Assembly: GCA_005880915.1 (NCBI GenBank)
Contig: VBIW01000039.1
Coordinates: 62,001 to 126,000, forward strand
DNA length: 64,000 nucleotides
Direction of reading: 5' to 3'
From: Chloroflexota bacterium
Lineage (GTDB): Bacteria; Chloroflexota; Dormibacteria; Dormibacterales; Dormibacteraceae
Positions 1 through 8,631 of this stretch are shown here, piece by piece; position 1 is the first letter of the stretch; each line of letters begins with the position of its first letter. The notes under the pieces are model-generated. The model made no database searches, was not told the DNA's origin, and worked only from the letters and a program-made list of their open reading frames with translations. Made by a program: the position numbers and the translations under genes.

Positions 1-194
1 TAGAACTCGAGCACCAGGTGCTCCTTGGACGGGAAGTAGTGGTAGGAGCTGCCAAGCGAAACTGCGGCGCGGTCCGCGATGGCACGCATCGTGGTCGCCT
101 CGTATCCCCGCTCCTGGAACAGGTCGAGGGCGGCGTTCAGGATGACCGCCCTCGACGTTTCGCCACGCTTGGTTTTCGGGGCTTCGACGGCCAA
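1..194 (-). CDS. TetR/AcrR family regulator, N-terminal part (cut by window edge)
   Basis: The gene reads leftwards off the window, so only about 64 codons are visible. They form the N-terminal helix-turn-helix of a TetR repressor: an ILNAALDLFQERGYEATTMR helix pair, then IADRAAVSLGSSYHYFPSKE, the recognition helix and the YHYF(P)SKE signature. The likely start is TTG at 194, with an AGGGAG ribosome site just upstream. It lies 9 bases behind the small membrane gene at 204-599 and probably shares its transcript. The palindromes at 621-640 and 680-689 in the divergent promoter are its likely operators. The ligand-binding domain is outside the window, so the effector cannot be guessed; fatty-acyl compounds would fit the neighbouring thioesterases (inference). 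Confidence 0.9.
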   Translation of the reverse strand, partial: MAVEAPKTKRGETSRAVILNAALDLFQERGYEATTMRAIADRAAVSLGSSYHYFPSKEHLVLEF

Positions 195-203
195 TCGAGC
201 TCC

Positions 204-599
204 CTAAGCCCCCGGGATCGGCTGATAGGGGTTGTAGTTGGGAGGCATGACGACTTTCTGGCGAAGGGGCCGGCGGATCATGTGGAAGATGAACAGGTTG
301 AAGAAGTGCATGGCGCCGAGCACGAGCAAAGCGACGCCCAGGCGGCTCGCCGTCTCCTGGACCATGTCCGCCACGGTGGTGGGGGCTCCACCCGAGTTGA
401 TGAGGAGAGCCACAGCGCCGAAGTTGATCAGGTAAAAGCCGACGACGAGCAGGTGGTTGACCGAGTCGGCGAGGCCTTCCTCTTTGAATACGGAAACCAG
501 GAAGGCACGGCCGCGGCGGTACAGAGTCCGGCCGACCCAGATCGTGACCATCGCGCTGGCGACGATATAGATGAGGTAGTCGATGAGTCGGAGATCCAT
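204..599 (-). CDS. Small integral membrane protein of unknown function
   Basis: This 131-residue protein has about three hydrophobic segments: LIDYLIYIVASAMVTIWVG near the N-terminus, a middle LLVVGFYLINFGAVALLI segment, and LGVALLVLGAMHFFNLFIF. It ends in a short polar, proline-rich tail. ATG at 599 is preferred because GGGGTGAT lies at good distance upstream; GTG at 608 is an in-frame alternative. I do not recognise the family with certainty. It is the first gene of a leftward unit with the TetR gene and faces the thioesterase genes across the operator region, so it is probably under TetR control. Confidence 0.75.
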   Translation of the reverse strand: MDLRLIDYLIYIVASAMVTIWVGRTLYRRGRAFLVSVFKEEGLADSVNHLLVVGFYLINFGAVALLINSGGAPTTVADMVQETASRLGVALLVLGAMHFFNLFIFHMIRRPLRQKVVMPPNYNPYQPIPGA

Positions 600-620
600 G
601 TTTATCACCCCAGTTCGATT

Positions 621-640
621 AATTTGAACATGTTCAAATT
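621..640. promoter_or_regulatory. Perfect 20-bp palindrome, probable TetR operator 1
   Basis: AATTTGAACATGTTCAAATT is a perfect inverted repeat in the gap between the leftward membrane/TetR unit and the rightward thioesterase gene. Its position, symmetry and neighbouring TetR gene fit an autoregulatory operator. A second related site lies 54 bases downstream, centre to centre. Confidence 0.8.
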
Positions 641-664
641 AGAGCCTAGTTGAGCCGAATCTGA

Positions 665-1198
665 ATGTCAAGAGAAAACGAACATGTTCAAATGAGGGGC
701 CTCCCCGCTACCGCTGGGGCCCCCGCGCCGCAGGCGTGGGAGGGTGCGCAGCCGCCGGAGGGGCGGGTCGGAATCCCCAACGCCGAGCGCGCGCGAGCCC
801 TGCTCGAGGCCCCGCCAGCGGGGTGGATGGAGACCCTCGGCGCCCGGATCACCGAGGCCGGGTCCGGCCGGGTCGTCCTGGAGCTGATCGCCGGGCCCGA
901 GCACCGTCACGGCGGGGGGGTGGTCCAGGGAGGGGTGATCACCCAGATCGCGGACGCGGCGATGGGGATGTCGCTCGCCACGCTCCAGCCGGATGGCATG
1001 TGGAACACCACCATCGAGCTCAAGATCAACTTCTTCCGGCCGGCGATCCAGGGCCGGCTGCGCGCCGTCGGCCGCGTGATCGACATGCGGCAGACCCTGC
1101 TGTTCAGCGAGGCGGACGTGTTCGACGAGCAGGACCGCCTGGTCGCTCGGGCGTCTTCGACCTGCATGCCGGTGCCGGAGGGTCAGGGCCGTGAGTAG
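665..1198 (+). CDS. PaaI-type hotdog-fold thioesterase
   Basis: A hotdog thioesterase of the PaaI/4HBT class, expected to hydrolyse an acyl- or aryl-CoA thioester. The core motif [20 protein letters not shown] matches the HGG...ADxA signature that forms the active-site helix. [14 protein letters not shown] is the conserved strand region, followed by a [11 protein letters not shown]-type strand. Starts at 665 and 692 are both possible and neither has a clear ribosome site. The operator-like palindrome falls between them, which favours 692. It overlaps the next thioesterase gene by 8 bases, so the two are co-transcribed and may form a heteromer (inference). Expression is probably controlled by the TetR protein at the left edge. 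Confidence 0.85.
   Translation: MSRENEHVQMRGLPATAGAPAPQAWEGAQPPEGRVGIPNAERARALLEAPPAGWMETLGARITEAGSGRVVLELIAGPEHRHGGGVVQGGVITQIADAAMGMSLATLQPDGMWNTTIELKINFFRPAIQGRLRAVGRVIDMRQTLLFSEADVFDEQDRLVARASSTCMPVPEGQGRE
680..692. promoter_or_regulatory. Second related operator half-site pair
   Basis: GAACATGTTC at 680-689 repeats the core of the 621-640 palindrome. The right arm (TGTTCAAAT) is fully conserved and the left arm is diverged beyond the 10-bp core. It abuts the in-frame ATG at 692 of the thioesterase gene. Binding here would therefore block early transcription or initiation, or the true thioesterase start is at or beyond 692. Confidence 0.65.
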
Positions 1199-1649
1199 CG
1201 TTCCACGCCCCTCTCCCCAACCCTCTCCCCTGGAGGGGAGAGGGGACATTTCGCCCGCTTGGCGGTGGCTCGGGATCGGGCTGGTTGAGGTTGGTGAGGG
1301 CAGCGCGACCGTGGAGATGACCCCTTCGGAGGACATGGCCAACCACGCCGGTTTCGTCCACGGTGGCATGATCAGTGCGCTGGCCGACTCCGCGATGGGC
1401 CGCTCGCTGCGCACCCTGGTACCCGGCGTGGCGCGTGCGATGAGCTTCGACCTCAAGCTGAGCTTCATCTCGCCGGCCAGGGTGGGCGAGACCCTGCGAG
1501 CGACCGGGCGCGTCGTGCATGCCGGGCGGCGGACCGCGGTCGGCGAGTGCCGGGTCGAGACCCTCGAGCGGCGGCTGGTCGCCACCGCCAGCGGGACGTT
1601 TGCGATCACGAGAGAAAAGGGGATAACCGAAGGTTCGAATGCCGACTGA
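1191..1649 (+). CDS. Second PaaI-type thioesterase, with repeat-encoded N-terminus
   Basis: A hotdog-fold thioesterase paralogous to its upstream neighbour: [20 protein letters not shown] is the active-site segment, then [16 protein letters not shown] and [15 protein letters not shown] strands. The GTG start lies inside the stop region of the preceding gene. Codons 5-18 are a translated copy of a dispersed hairpin repeat (peptide [14 protein letters not shown]), so this stretch is probably not part of the fold. If initiation were internal, the fold would begin near [12 protein letters not shown]. The stop overlaps the uvrA start by 11 bases. Function assignment is at family level only. Confidence 0.85.
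   Translation: MSSVPRPSPQPSPLEGRGDISPAWRWLGIGLVEVGEGSATVEMTPSEDMANHAGFVHGGMISALADSAMGRSLRTLVPGVARAMSFDLKLSFISPARVGETLRATGRVVHAGRRTAVGECRVETLERRLVATASGTFAITREKGITEGSNAD
1204..1245. repeat. Dispersed hairpin repeat, family A copy 1
   Basis: A CACGCCCCTCTCCCC lead is followed by a CCTCTCCCCT/AGGGGAGAGG stem of 10 base pairs (1222-1243). The same unit recurs at 31630, 37681, 55232, 55830 and 62988. Here it lies inside the start of a coding sequence and stays in frame. Confidence 0.85.
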
Positions 1650-4527
1650 CCAGATAACCATCCGCGGGGCGCGCGAGCACAACCTCAAGAACGTCACCCT
1701 CTCCATCCCGCGAGACAAGCTCGTCGTCTTCACCGGCCTTTCCGGATCCGGCAAGTCCTCGCTCGCCTTCGACACGATCTACGCCGAGGGCCAGAGGCGC
1801 TACGTCGAGTCGCTGTCGGCCTACGCCCGCCAGTTCCTGGGCCAGATGGAAAAGCCCGACGTCGACATCATCGAAGGCCTTTCACCGGCCATCTCGATCG
1901 ACCAGAAGGGCACCTCGAAGAACCCGCGCTCGACAGTCGGCACTGTGACTGAGGTGTACGACTACCTGCGGCTGCTGTACGCGCGCGTCGGCCACCCTCA
2001 CTGCCCGAACGGGCACGAGGTTCGGCGGCAGACCGTCGACCAGATGGCCGACCAGGTCGAGAAGCTGCCCAAGGGCACGCGGGTCATGGTGCTGGGGCCG
2101 GTGGTGAAAGGTCGCAAGGGCGAGTACAGGTCACTGATCGAGGACGTGCGGAAATCCGGCTTCGTGCGCCTGCGCGTTGACGGGAGCCTGTACGAGATCG
2201 GCGAGCCGATCTCGATGGACAAGAACAAGAAGCACGATGTCGAGGTCGTGGTCGACCGCATCGTGATCGGGCCAGACCAGCGGACGCGGCTCGTCGAATC
2301 GATCGAGACGGCGACCAAGCTGGGCAACGGATCGGTGATCATCGCGCCGGTCGAGGCGGGTGCCGAGATACACATGTCGCAGGACTTCATGTGTCCGATC
2401 GACGGGATCAGCGTGCCCGAGCCTGAGCCGCGCAATTTCTCTTTCAACAACCCGCACGGCGCGTGCCCTGTGTGCACGGGGATCGGTTTCCAGCTCGTCG
2501 TCGACGGTGACCTGGTGGTTCCCGATCCTTCGCTGTCTTTGCGCGAGGGCGCGATCGCGGCCTGGAGCAAGTCGCAGTTCTTCTATCCCGAGCTTCTCGA
2601 ATCGGTCAGCAAGTACTTCGGGATCGACATGGACAAGCCGTGGTCGAAGCTGCCGAAGCCGCAGCGCGACGTGCTGCTGAATGGAACCGGCGACAAGAAG
2701 ATTCGCTTCGGCTACAAGAACCAGTACGGCCACTCGCGCTGGTACGAAGCGCCGTTCGAGGGCGTGATCGCGAACCTCCAGCGCCGCTATGAGGAGACGC
2801 AGTCGGAGTATTTGAAGGCCGAGCTGGAGCGCTACATGTCGGACAAGCCGTGCCCCGCGTGCAAGGGGCGCCGGTTGAAGCCCGAATCGCTCGCCGTCAC
2901 AGTGGCCGACCACAACATCGCCGAGGTGAGCGCGCTGCCGGTAAGCAACGCGATCAAGTTCTTCGACGACCTCCCCCTGACCGAGCGCGAACAGCTGATC
3001 GCGCGCGGAATCATGAAGGAGATCCGCGAGAGGCTGCAGTTCATGATCGATGTCGGTCTCGACTACCTGACGATCGAGCGTCCGGCCAACACCTTGAGCG
3101 GAGGAGAGTCGCAGCGCATCCGGCTCGCAACGCAGATCGGTTCGAAGCTCATGGGGGTGCTCTACATCCTGGACGAGCCTTCGATCGGTCTGCACCAGCG
3201 TGACAACCGGCGATTGATCGACACGCTGCTCCGCTTGCGCGACCTCGGCAACACGCTGATCGTCGTCGAACACGACGAGGAGACCATCCGCTCCGCCGAC
3301 TACATGGTCGACATCGGTCCCGCAGCCGGCGAGCACGGAGGGGAGATCGTGGCGGCCGGACCGGTCGAGAAGGTCCTCCGCGATCCGAATTCGATCACCG
3401 CCCAGTATCTGCGCGGCGACCGGATGATCCCGGTGCCGCCACAGCGGCGGAAGGGCACCGGGAAGAAGCTGGTGATTCGCGGCGCGCAGGCGAACAACCT
3501 GAAGAACATCGACGTGGCCATCCCGCTGGGCTGCTTCGTCGCGGTATCGGGAGTGAGCGGGTCGGGCAAGTCGTCGCTCATCACGGACATCCTCAGCCGC
3601 AAGGTGGCGCAGCATTTCTATCGCGCCAAGGATCGGCCGGGCCCGCATCGCGCGGTCGAGGGCCTCGAGCATCTCGACAAGGCGATCGACATCGACCAGT
3701 CGCCCATCGGCCGCACACCGCGCAGCAACCCAGCCACGTACACGGGGATGTTCACTTACATCCGCGACCTTTTCGCGAGCCTGCCGGAGGCGAAGATGCG
3801 CGGCTACAAGGCGGGCCGCTTCAGCTTCAACGTCAAAGGCGGGCGGTGCGAGGCGTGCCAGGGCGACGGCATCATCCAGATCGAGATGCAGTTCTTGCCG
3901 GACGTGTACGTGCCGTGCGAGGTCTGCCACGGCACGCGATATTCGCGCGAGGTGCAGGAGGTCAAGTTCCGCGGCCACTCGATCTCCGATGTGCTCGAGA
4001 TGACTGTGGACGAAGCGCAGGACGTCTTCGAGAACGTGCCCGCGATCAAGACCAAGCTCAGGACCCTGCACGATGTCGGCCTCGGCTACATCCGGCTCGG
4101 CCAGCCGGCTACGCAGCTGTCGGGCGGCGAGGCGCAGAGGGTCAAGCTTTCGTCCGAGCTGTCGCGCCGCGACACGGGGCGGACCCTGTACCTGCTCGAC
4201 GAGCCGACGACCGGCCTGCACTACGCCGACGTCGAACGCCTGCTCACCGTCCTGCACCGCCTGGTCGACCACGGCAACACCGTGGTGGTCATCGAACACA
4301 ACCTCGATGTGCTGAAGACGGCGGACTGGTTGATCGACCTCGGTCCGGAGGGCGGAGAAAGAGGCGGTTACGTGATCGCAGAGGGTTCGCCTGAGCAGCT
4401 GGCGGCCAACGCCGACTCGGCGACGGGTCACTACCTGCGCGAACCGCTCGCCAAAGCGCGCCGGAAGATGTCGGTCTCAGCCAACGGGGCCGGCCGCGCG
4501 CGGCGTTCAAAAGTCGCGGTCGGCTGA
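1639..4527 (+). CDS. uvrA: Excinuclease ABC subunit A (UvrA)
   Basis: UvrA is the damage-recognition ATPase of nucleotide excision repair; it loads UvrB on lesions. Two ABC modules are visible: Walker [10 protein letters not shown] near residue 34 and GVSGSGKSS near 637, with signatures [12 protein letters not shown] and [12 protein letters not shown]. The C-terminal zinc finger is intact (CEAC...CEVC). In the first zinc finger the expected C-x2-C reads CPID, so residue 255 is Asp instead of Cys, while the second pair (CPVC) is kept. The 962-residue length is normal for the family. The start overlaps the thioesterase stop. uvrC lies about 2 kb downstream, separated by an MFS gene and two small leftward genes. 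Confidence 0.98.
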   Translation: MPTDQITIRGAREHNLKNVTLSIPRDKLVVFTGLSGSGKSSLAFDTIYAEGQRRYVESLSAYARQFLGQMEKPDVDIIEGLSPAISIDQKGTSKNPRSTVGTVTEVYDYLRLLYARVGHPHCPNGHEVRRQTVDQMADQVEKLPKGTRVMVLGPVVKGRKGEYRSLIEDVRKSGFVRLRVDGSLYEIGEPISMDKNKKHDVEVVVDRIVIGPDQRTRLVESIETATKLGNGSVIIAPVEAGAEIHMSQDFMCPIDGISVPEPEPRNFSFNNPHGACPVCTGIGFQLVVDGDLVVPDPSLSLREGAIAAWSKSQFFYPELLESVSKYFGIDMDKPWSKLPKPQRDVLLNGTGDKKIRFGYKNQYGHSRWYEAPFEGVIANLQRRYEETQSEYLKAELERYMSDKPCPACKGRRLKPESLAVTVADHNIAEVSALPVSNAIKFFDDLPLTEREQLIARGIMKEIRERLQFMIDVGLDYLTIERPANTLSGGESQRIRLATQIGSKLMGVLYILDEPSIGLHQRDNRRLIDTLLRLRDLGNTLIVVEHDEETIRSADYMVDIGPAAGEHGGEIVAAGPVEKVLRDPNSITAQYLRGDRMIPVPPQRRKGTGKKLVIRGAQANNLKNIDVAIPLGCFVAVSGVSGSGKSSLITDILSRKVAQHFYRAKDRPGPHRAVEGLEHLDKAIDIDQSPIGRTPRSNPATYTGMFTYIRDLFASLPEAKMRGYKAGRFSFNVKGGRCEACQGDGIIQIEMQFLPDVYVPCEVCHGTRYSREVQEVKFRGHSISDVLEMTVDEAQDVFENVPAIKTKLRTLHDVGLGYIRLGQPATQLSGGEAQRVKLSSELSRRDTGRTLYLLDEPTTGLHYADVERLLTVLHRLVDHGNTVVVIEHNLDVLKTADWLIDLGPEGGERGGYVIAEGSPEQLAANADSATGHYLREPLAKARRKMSVSANGAGRARRSKVAVG

Positions 4528-4577
4528 AGACAGAACCACAACCCGCCACTGAGCTTGGATACGGCGCGCTCCTGCGG

Positions 4578-5750
4578 GTGCGGGGCTTTCCAGGCCTCGT
4601 CCTAAGTCAGCTTCTCGGCCGCGTGGCGGGGCAGATGCTGCGCGTCAGCTTGGTCCTGTTCGTGCTCTCGCGCTATCACTCGCCCCAGCTCGCAGGACTG
4701 GCTACGTTCTTGCTGCTGTTTCCAGGCCTGCTCGTCGCCCCGGTTGCCGGCGTGCTGCTCGATCGCCACGGGCGCACCCGGCTGATCACGATCGACTACC
4801 TGGTTGGGGCCGTCGCGCTCCTGTCGATCGCAGGTCTGTCGGCGCGTCAGGCGCTGCCTCCGGCTGTGCTGCTTGCGATCTGCGGGGTCGCCTCGATCAC
4901 GGGCCCCCTGAGCTGGGCCGGCCTTCGGTCTCTATTTCCGGCGCTGGTGCCCGGGCATCTGTGGGAGCGGGCCAACGCCCTCGACTCGAGCAGCGACGTA
5001 CTCGCCACGGTGCTCGGGGCGCCGCTCGGCGGAGTAATCGTCGGGATCGTCGGCGGTGAGTGGGCGCTGGCAGCTTCCGGAATGCTTTTCGCGGTCGCCG
5101 GTCTCGCGATGTTGCGCGTGCGCGACCCCGCGGTCAAAGCCCGCGGCGGCGCTCTCCTCGGCGAGGCATGGTCGGGCCTCGTGTACGTCCTTCGCAGCCG
5201 CTCGCTCGTCGGTCTGGCGCTGACGTTCATCACCTTCGGCGCCGGATGGGGGTGCCTGGTGATCGCGATCCCGGTCCTGGTCCTTGGCCGCCTGCACCAA
5301 GGCCCTGCCGCTGTCGGCTACGTCTGGGGGCTTGTCGGCGCGGCCACGCTTATATCGACGCTGGTCGTCGGCCGGCTCAAGACGTTGGGACGTGAGCGTC
5401 AACTGATGGCGGTATCGCTGCTTGCGATGGCGATTGCTGTGTCGTTCCTGCCGTTCGCCTCTTCGCTTGTGGCCGTCGCCCTGGCCCTGGCGGTGGCCGG
5501 CCTGGTCGAGACTCCCTTCGATATCGCTTTTCTGACGATGCGCCAGCGGCGGACGGACCCAGCAAGGTTCGGAAGGATGTTCGCGGTCTCGATGGCGCTC
5601 AACCAGCTGGGAGGTCCGATCGGCTCTGCCGTCGCCGGGCCCTTGATTGCCTGGTCGCTCACCGGAGCCTTGTGGGTCGCGGCCGGCCTCATGGCGGCCG
5701 GGGCGGCGCTTCCGATGCTGGTGATACCGGCGGCAGACGAGCCTGCCTAG
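4578..5750 (+). CDS. MFS transporter
   Basis: A 390-residue major facilitator superfamily protein with about twelve hydrophobic segments. It is a secondary transporter in the cytoplasmic membrane. DRHGRTRLITIDY between the second and third helices matches the MFS loop signature (GxxxDRxGRR-like). The GTG start at 4578 has no in-frame upstream alternative. It follows uvrA by 50 bases on the same strand. Its stop overlaps by 4 bases the stop of the convergent small membrane gene. The substrate cannot be predicted; the family includes many drug efflux pumps. Confidence 0.88.
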   Translation: MRGFPGLVLSQLLGRVAGQMLRVSLVLFVLSRYHSPQLAGLATFLLLFPGLLVAPVAGVLLDRHGRTRLITIDYLVGAVALLSIAGLSARQALPPAVLLAICGVASITGPLSWAGLRSLFPALVPGHLWERANALDSSSDVLATVLGAPLGGVIVGIVGGEWALAASGMLFAVAGLAMLRVRDPAVKARGGALLGEAWSGLVYVLRSRSLVGLALTFITFGAGWGCLVIAIPVLVLGRLHQGPAAVGYVWGLVGAATLISTLVVGRLKTLGRERQLMAVSLLAMAIAVSFLPFASSLVAVALALAVAGLVETPFDIAFLTMRQRRTDPARFGRMFAVSMALNQLGGPIGSAVAGPLIAWSLTGALWVAAGLMAAGAALPMLVIPAADEPA

Positions 5751-6166
5751 GACGTCGGGATGAAGGAGATCAGCGTGAGGATGCCCCCGATCGCGCTCAA
5801 GACGATCCCGACGATCCCGCCGGTCAGCTTGCCTGCCTGGATGGCGCGGAAGCCGTAGATGATTCCGATGATCGGAAGGAAGAAGAAGACGCGGCCGAAC
5901 GCGAACGGCACGATGATCGTGACGAGCCCGATGATGCAAGCCCACAGGGCCCTGCCCGAGAACTGGGAGATGATGCCTGCGGTTGCCGCGCCGGCGCCAA
6001 TGCCCTGCTGGGGGTTCTGCTGCCAGGTCTGGGGGTACCCCGCGGGAGGCTGGGCAACCGGCGGCGGCTGATAGTTCGGCATGGGCGAGGCGGCCGGCCC
6101 CTGGTAGACCGGGGGAGGGATGCTCGGCGGTGGAGGCGGCGGGTAGGCCGACGATGTATCAGACAT
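5747..6166 (-). CDS. Proline-rich DUF4190-like membrane protein
   Basis: This 139-residue protein has a cytoplasmic-type N-terminus of about 55 residues rich in Pro, Tyr and Gln (MSDTSSAYPPPPPP, then PPPVAQPPAGYPQ). Two or three hydrophobic segments follow (ALWACIIGLVTIIVPFAFG, VFFFLPIIGIIYGFRAIQAG, GIVGIVLSAIGGILTLISF). The arrangement and the IIGIIYGFRAIQ-like loop resemble DUF4190 proteins common in high-GC Gram-positive-type bacteria. Function is unknown. The next leftward gene has the same plan, so the two look like an ancient duplication. Confidence 0.8.
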   Translation of the reverse strand: MSDTSSAYPPPPPPSIPPPVYQGPAASPMPNYQPPPVAQPPAGYPQTWQQNPQQGIGAGAATAGIISQFSGRALWACIIGLVTIIVPFAFGRVFFFLPIIGIIYGFRAIQAGKLTGGIVGIVLSAIGGILTLISFIPTS

Positions 6167-6244
6167 GGCGGCATCCTAGCGAAGCCGGCTCGAATTTCAT
6201 CCCAGGTTAGTTAACGCTGCGGGCCTGAAGTTCGATCGGCGCTG

Positions 6245-6643
6245 CTAGTGGTGGAGTAGGGCCAGGCCTCCCAGGAAGAACACCACCACGATGAAGAAGA
6301 TGAATATCAGGGCGATGATCGCCAGGTGCGCGATGCCCAGGATCACGCCCAGCGTCGCCATCCACATTCCCTGCTCGCCGGTTCGCCTGATCTCGCGACG
6401 GCCGATGAAACCGGTCACGATCGCGATGAGCGCCAGCGAGCCGCCCCCGATTCCCGGTATCACGATGTGACCGAAGACCGAAAACGCGCCTGTGATGATG
6501 CTGACCACGGCCATCGAGTTGTAGCTGCTGCGGGATGGAACGTAGGCCGGGCCCTGCGGCACCACAGAAGTAGGCGCCGACTCCTGGCCGGCGATCTGGG
6601 TCGACGGCGCCCCGGAGGATGGGGGCGGCGGCAGGTCGCTCAC
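6245..6643 (-). CDS. DUF4190-like membrane protein
   Basis: A 132-residue protein with a short PPPPSSGAPS-type N-terminus and three hydrophobic segments, including VSIITGAFSVFGHIVIPGIG and LAIIALIFIFFIVVVFFLGG. The segment LIAIVTGFIGRREIRRTGEQ before the last helices is typical of the DUF4190 family. I place the start at GTG 6643 (VSDLPPPP), because longer in-frame starts up to 6709 would run into the divergent uvrC start. The chosen N-terminus also matches that of its neighbour (MSDTSS...PPPP). Function is unknown. Confidence 0.78.
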   Translation of the reverse strand: MSDLPPPPSSGAPSTQIAGQESAPTSVVPQGPAYVPSRSSYNSMAVVSIITGAFSVFGHIVIPGIGGGSLALIAIVTGFIGRREIRRTGEQGMWMATLGVILGIAHLAIIALIFIFFIVVVFFLGGLALLHH

Positions 6644-6680
6644 CGCCCCGAGTTTACGGCTTCCTAGAATCGCCATACAC

Positions 6681-8531
6681 ATGGCGGTAACCCTCGAGGA
6701 GACGATCAAGCGGCGGCTGCAGGCCGTGCCGGAGAGCCCTGGCGTCTACATGTTCCGCGACAACCGGAGCCAGGTGATCTACGTCGGCAAGGCCCTCCGC
6801 CTGCGCGACCGCCTGCGCTCGTACTTCACGCCGGGCTACGCGCCGACTGCGCAGGTCGCGGAGCTGATCCGGAGAGCCAATGACTTCGAGTTCGTGACCA
6901 CCGCGAACGAGGTCGAGGCCCTGGTGCTCGAGAACAACCTGATCAAGAACTACCGGCCGCGCTACAACATCCGGCTCAAGGACGACAAGAATTACCTCTA
7001 CCTGAAGCTTCCTGTCACCGAAGACTTCCCACGCGTGCACTATTCGCGCCGGGTGCAGGGCGACGGGGCGCTCTACTTCGGCCCTTACACGTCGGCCCAA
7101 TCGCTGCGCTCGACCGTGAAGTCCATCCGCCAGCTGCTGCCGTTCCGGACGTGCTCGGACGAGATCTTCAAGCAGGGCAAGGTCTGCCTCGACTTTCACA
7201 TCAAGCGCTGTCCGGGACCCTGCGAGCGCCGGATCAGCTCCGAGGACTACAAGGCGCGCATCCATGAGGTGGCGCTCTTCATGGAGGGGCGCTCGGACAT
7301 CCTTGTCCGCGAGCTGCACGAGAGGATGGAATCGTCGGCGGGGCGCCTGGACTTCGAGAACGCGGCGCGCTACCGCGACCAGCTTCAGTCGATCGAGCGG
7401 ATCGCGGACCGGCAGCGCGTCCTGACCCGCGGCCGCGACGACCAGGACATCGTCGCGTACGCCCGGAGTGGAAACGATGTGTTCGTCGAAGTCGCCTACG
7501 TCCGGCAAAGCAAGATGGTCGGCCACGACGGACACGCGCTGGACGGCGCTGCGGACGCCACGGAGCCCGAGCTTCTGCGCGGCTTCATGCTGCAGTACTA
7601 CTCGAGCGCCACCCACGTGCCGCGCACAGTCATCTTGCCGGGCCCTGTCGACGAACCGGAGCTGCTCCTGGGTTGGTTGAGCGAGAAGCGCGGCGGCCCG
7701 GTCACTCTCGAGATCCCCCAGCGAGGCCGCAAGCGCGGGCTCGTCACCCAGCTCGCCGAGACAGCGAAGCAAGAGCTCGAGCAGCTCCGGATCCAGGCCG
7801 ACTACGACCGCAGCCGGACGGAGCCGATGCTTGCGGCGCTGGCGCAGGCGCTCGACCTCGAGAGCCCGCCGAAGCGAATCGAGTGCTACGACATCTCCAA
7901 CATCCAGGGCGACTCGGCGGTTGGGTCGATGGTCGTCTTCGAAGACGGCCGTCCGCGGAACGATCACTACCGCCACTTCCGGATCAGGTACACGCCGGGT
8001 CCAAACGACTTCGCGATGCTGCAGGAGGTCCTGCGCCGGAGGCTGGAGCGGCTCGAGTCGGCGCAGCGCAGGGAAGAGGCGGACATCGTTGGCGATAGTT
8101 CGTTCACGACCAGGCCCGACCTGATCCTCATCGATGGCGGCAAAGGCCAGCTGAGCGCCGCGCTCGAGGTGATGGAGACGGCGGGCTACGCCGATATTCC
8201 CACCTTCGCGCTGGCGAAGGAGCGCGAGGAGATTTTCGCGCCCGGCCGCGCCGAGCCGATCGTGCAGGAGCGCAACTCGCCGGGAATGTTCCTCGTCCAG
8301 CGCATCCGCGACGAAGCGCATCGCTTTGCAATCACGCATCACCGCAAGGTCCGGGCGCGCAAGGCGCTGACCTCGCCGCTCGACTCGGTCGAGGGGATCG
8401 GCCCCGCGCGCAAACGCGCGCTCCTGCGACACTTCGGCTCGGTGCAGGCGATCCGCGAGGCGCCGGTCGACGAGATCGTGAAGCTCGGGATCCCAGAACG
8501 CCTTGCAGCGCGCTTGAAGGAAACGCTGTGA
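6681..8531 (+). CDS. uvrC: Excinuclease ABC subunit C (UvrC)
   Basis: UvrC makes the dual incisions beside a lesion held by UvrB. The N-terminal GIY-YIG nuclease is visible (GVYMFRD then VIYVGKALRLRDRLRSYF). A UVR motif follows (FENAARYRDQLQSIERI, about residue 215), then the RNase H-like second nuclease (CYDISNIQGDSAVGSMVVFE and LILIDGGKGQLSAALEV). The C-terminal helix-hairpin-helix is IGPARKRALLRHFGS. The 616-residue length is normal. A TAGAAT hexamer lies 10 bases before the ATG. It is followed by a repeat-bearing 100-base gap and the RapZ-like gene, the usual order in Gram-positive-type genomes. Confidence 0.98.
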   Translation: MAVTLEETIKRRLQAVPESPGVYMFRDNRSQVIYVGKALRLRDRLRSYFTPGYAPTAQVAELIRRANDFEFVTTANEVEALVLENNLIKNYRPRYNIRLKDDKNYLYLKLPVTEDFPRVHYSRRVQGDGALYFGPYTSAQSLRSTVKSIRQLLPFRTCSDEIFKQGKVCLDFHIKRCPGPCERRISSEDYKARIHEVALFMEGRSDILVRELHERMESSAGRLDFENAARYRDQLQSIERIADRQRVLTRGRDDQDIVAYARSGNDVFVEVAYVRQSKMVGHDGHALDGAADATEPELLRGFMLQYYSSATHVPRTVILPGPVDEPELLLGWLSEKRGGPVTLEIPQRGRKRGLVTQLAETAKQELEQLRIQADYDRSRTEPMLAALAQALDLESPPKRIECYDISNIQGDSAVGSMVVFEDGRPRNDHYRHFRIRYTPGPNDFAMLQEVLRRRLERLESAQRREEADIVGDSSFTTRPDLILIDGGKGQLSAALEVMETAGYADIPTFALAKEREEIFAPGRAEPIVQERNSPGMFLVQRIRDEAHRFAITHHRKVRARKALTSPLDSVEGIGPARKRALLRHFGSVQAIREAPVDEIVKLGIPERLAARLKETL

Positions 8532-8542
8532 GCGGCGATTGC

Positions 8543-8607
8543 GCGCGTTTGGCGCCTAACGCTCCCTTCGCTCTGCAGTCAAAGGCGCGTTTGGCGCCTA
8601 ACGCGCC
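8543..8607. repeat. Two copies of a GC-rich imperfect palindrome
   Basis: GCGCGTTTGGCGCCTAACGC occurs at 8543-8562 and again at 8585-8604. The second copy extends to a 24-base inverted repeat (8584-8607) with a single T-T mismatch among twelve pairs. It lies in the gap between uvrC and the RapZ-like gene. It could act as a terminator, attenuator or protein site; no T-tract follows. Confidence 0.7.
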
Positions 8608-8631
8608 GGACCGTGGCGTCGGTCTCTGTTC

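Noticed and set aside
2131-4431. Very long open frame on the minus strand opposite uvrA (766 codons), and a similar one opposite uvrC (6654-8432)
   Set aside because: High-GC third positions leave antisense frames open; the products are Arg/Asp/His-rich with no recognisable domain, while the plus strand encodes complete UvrA and UvrC.
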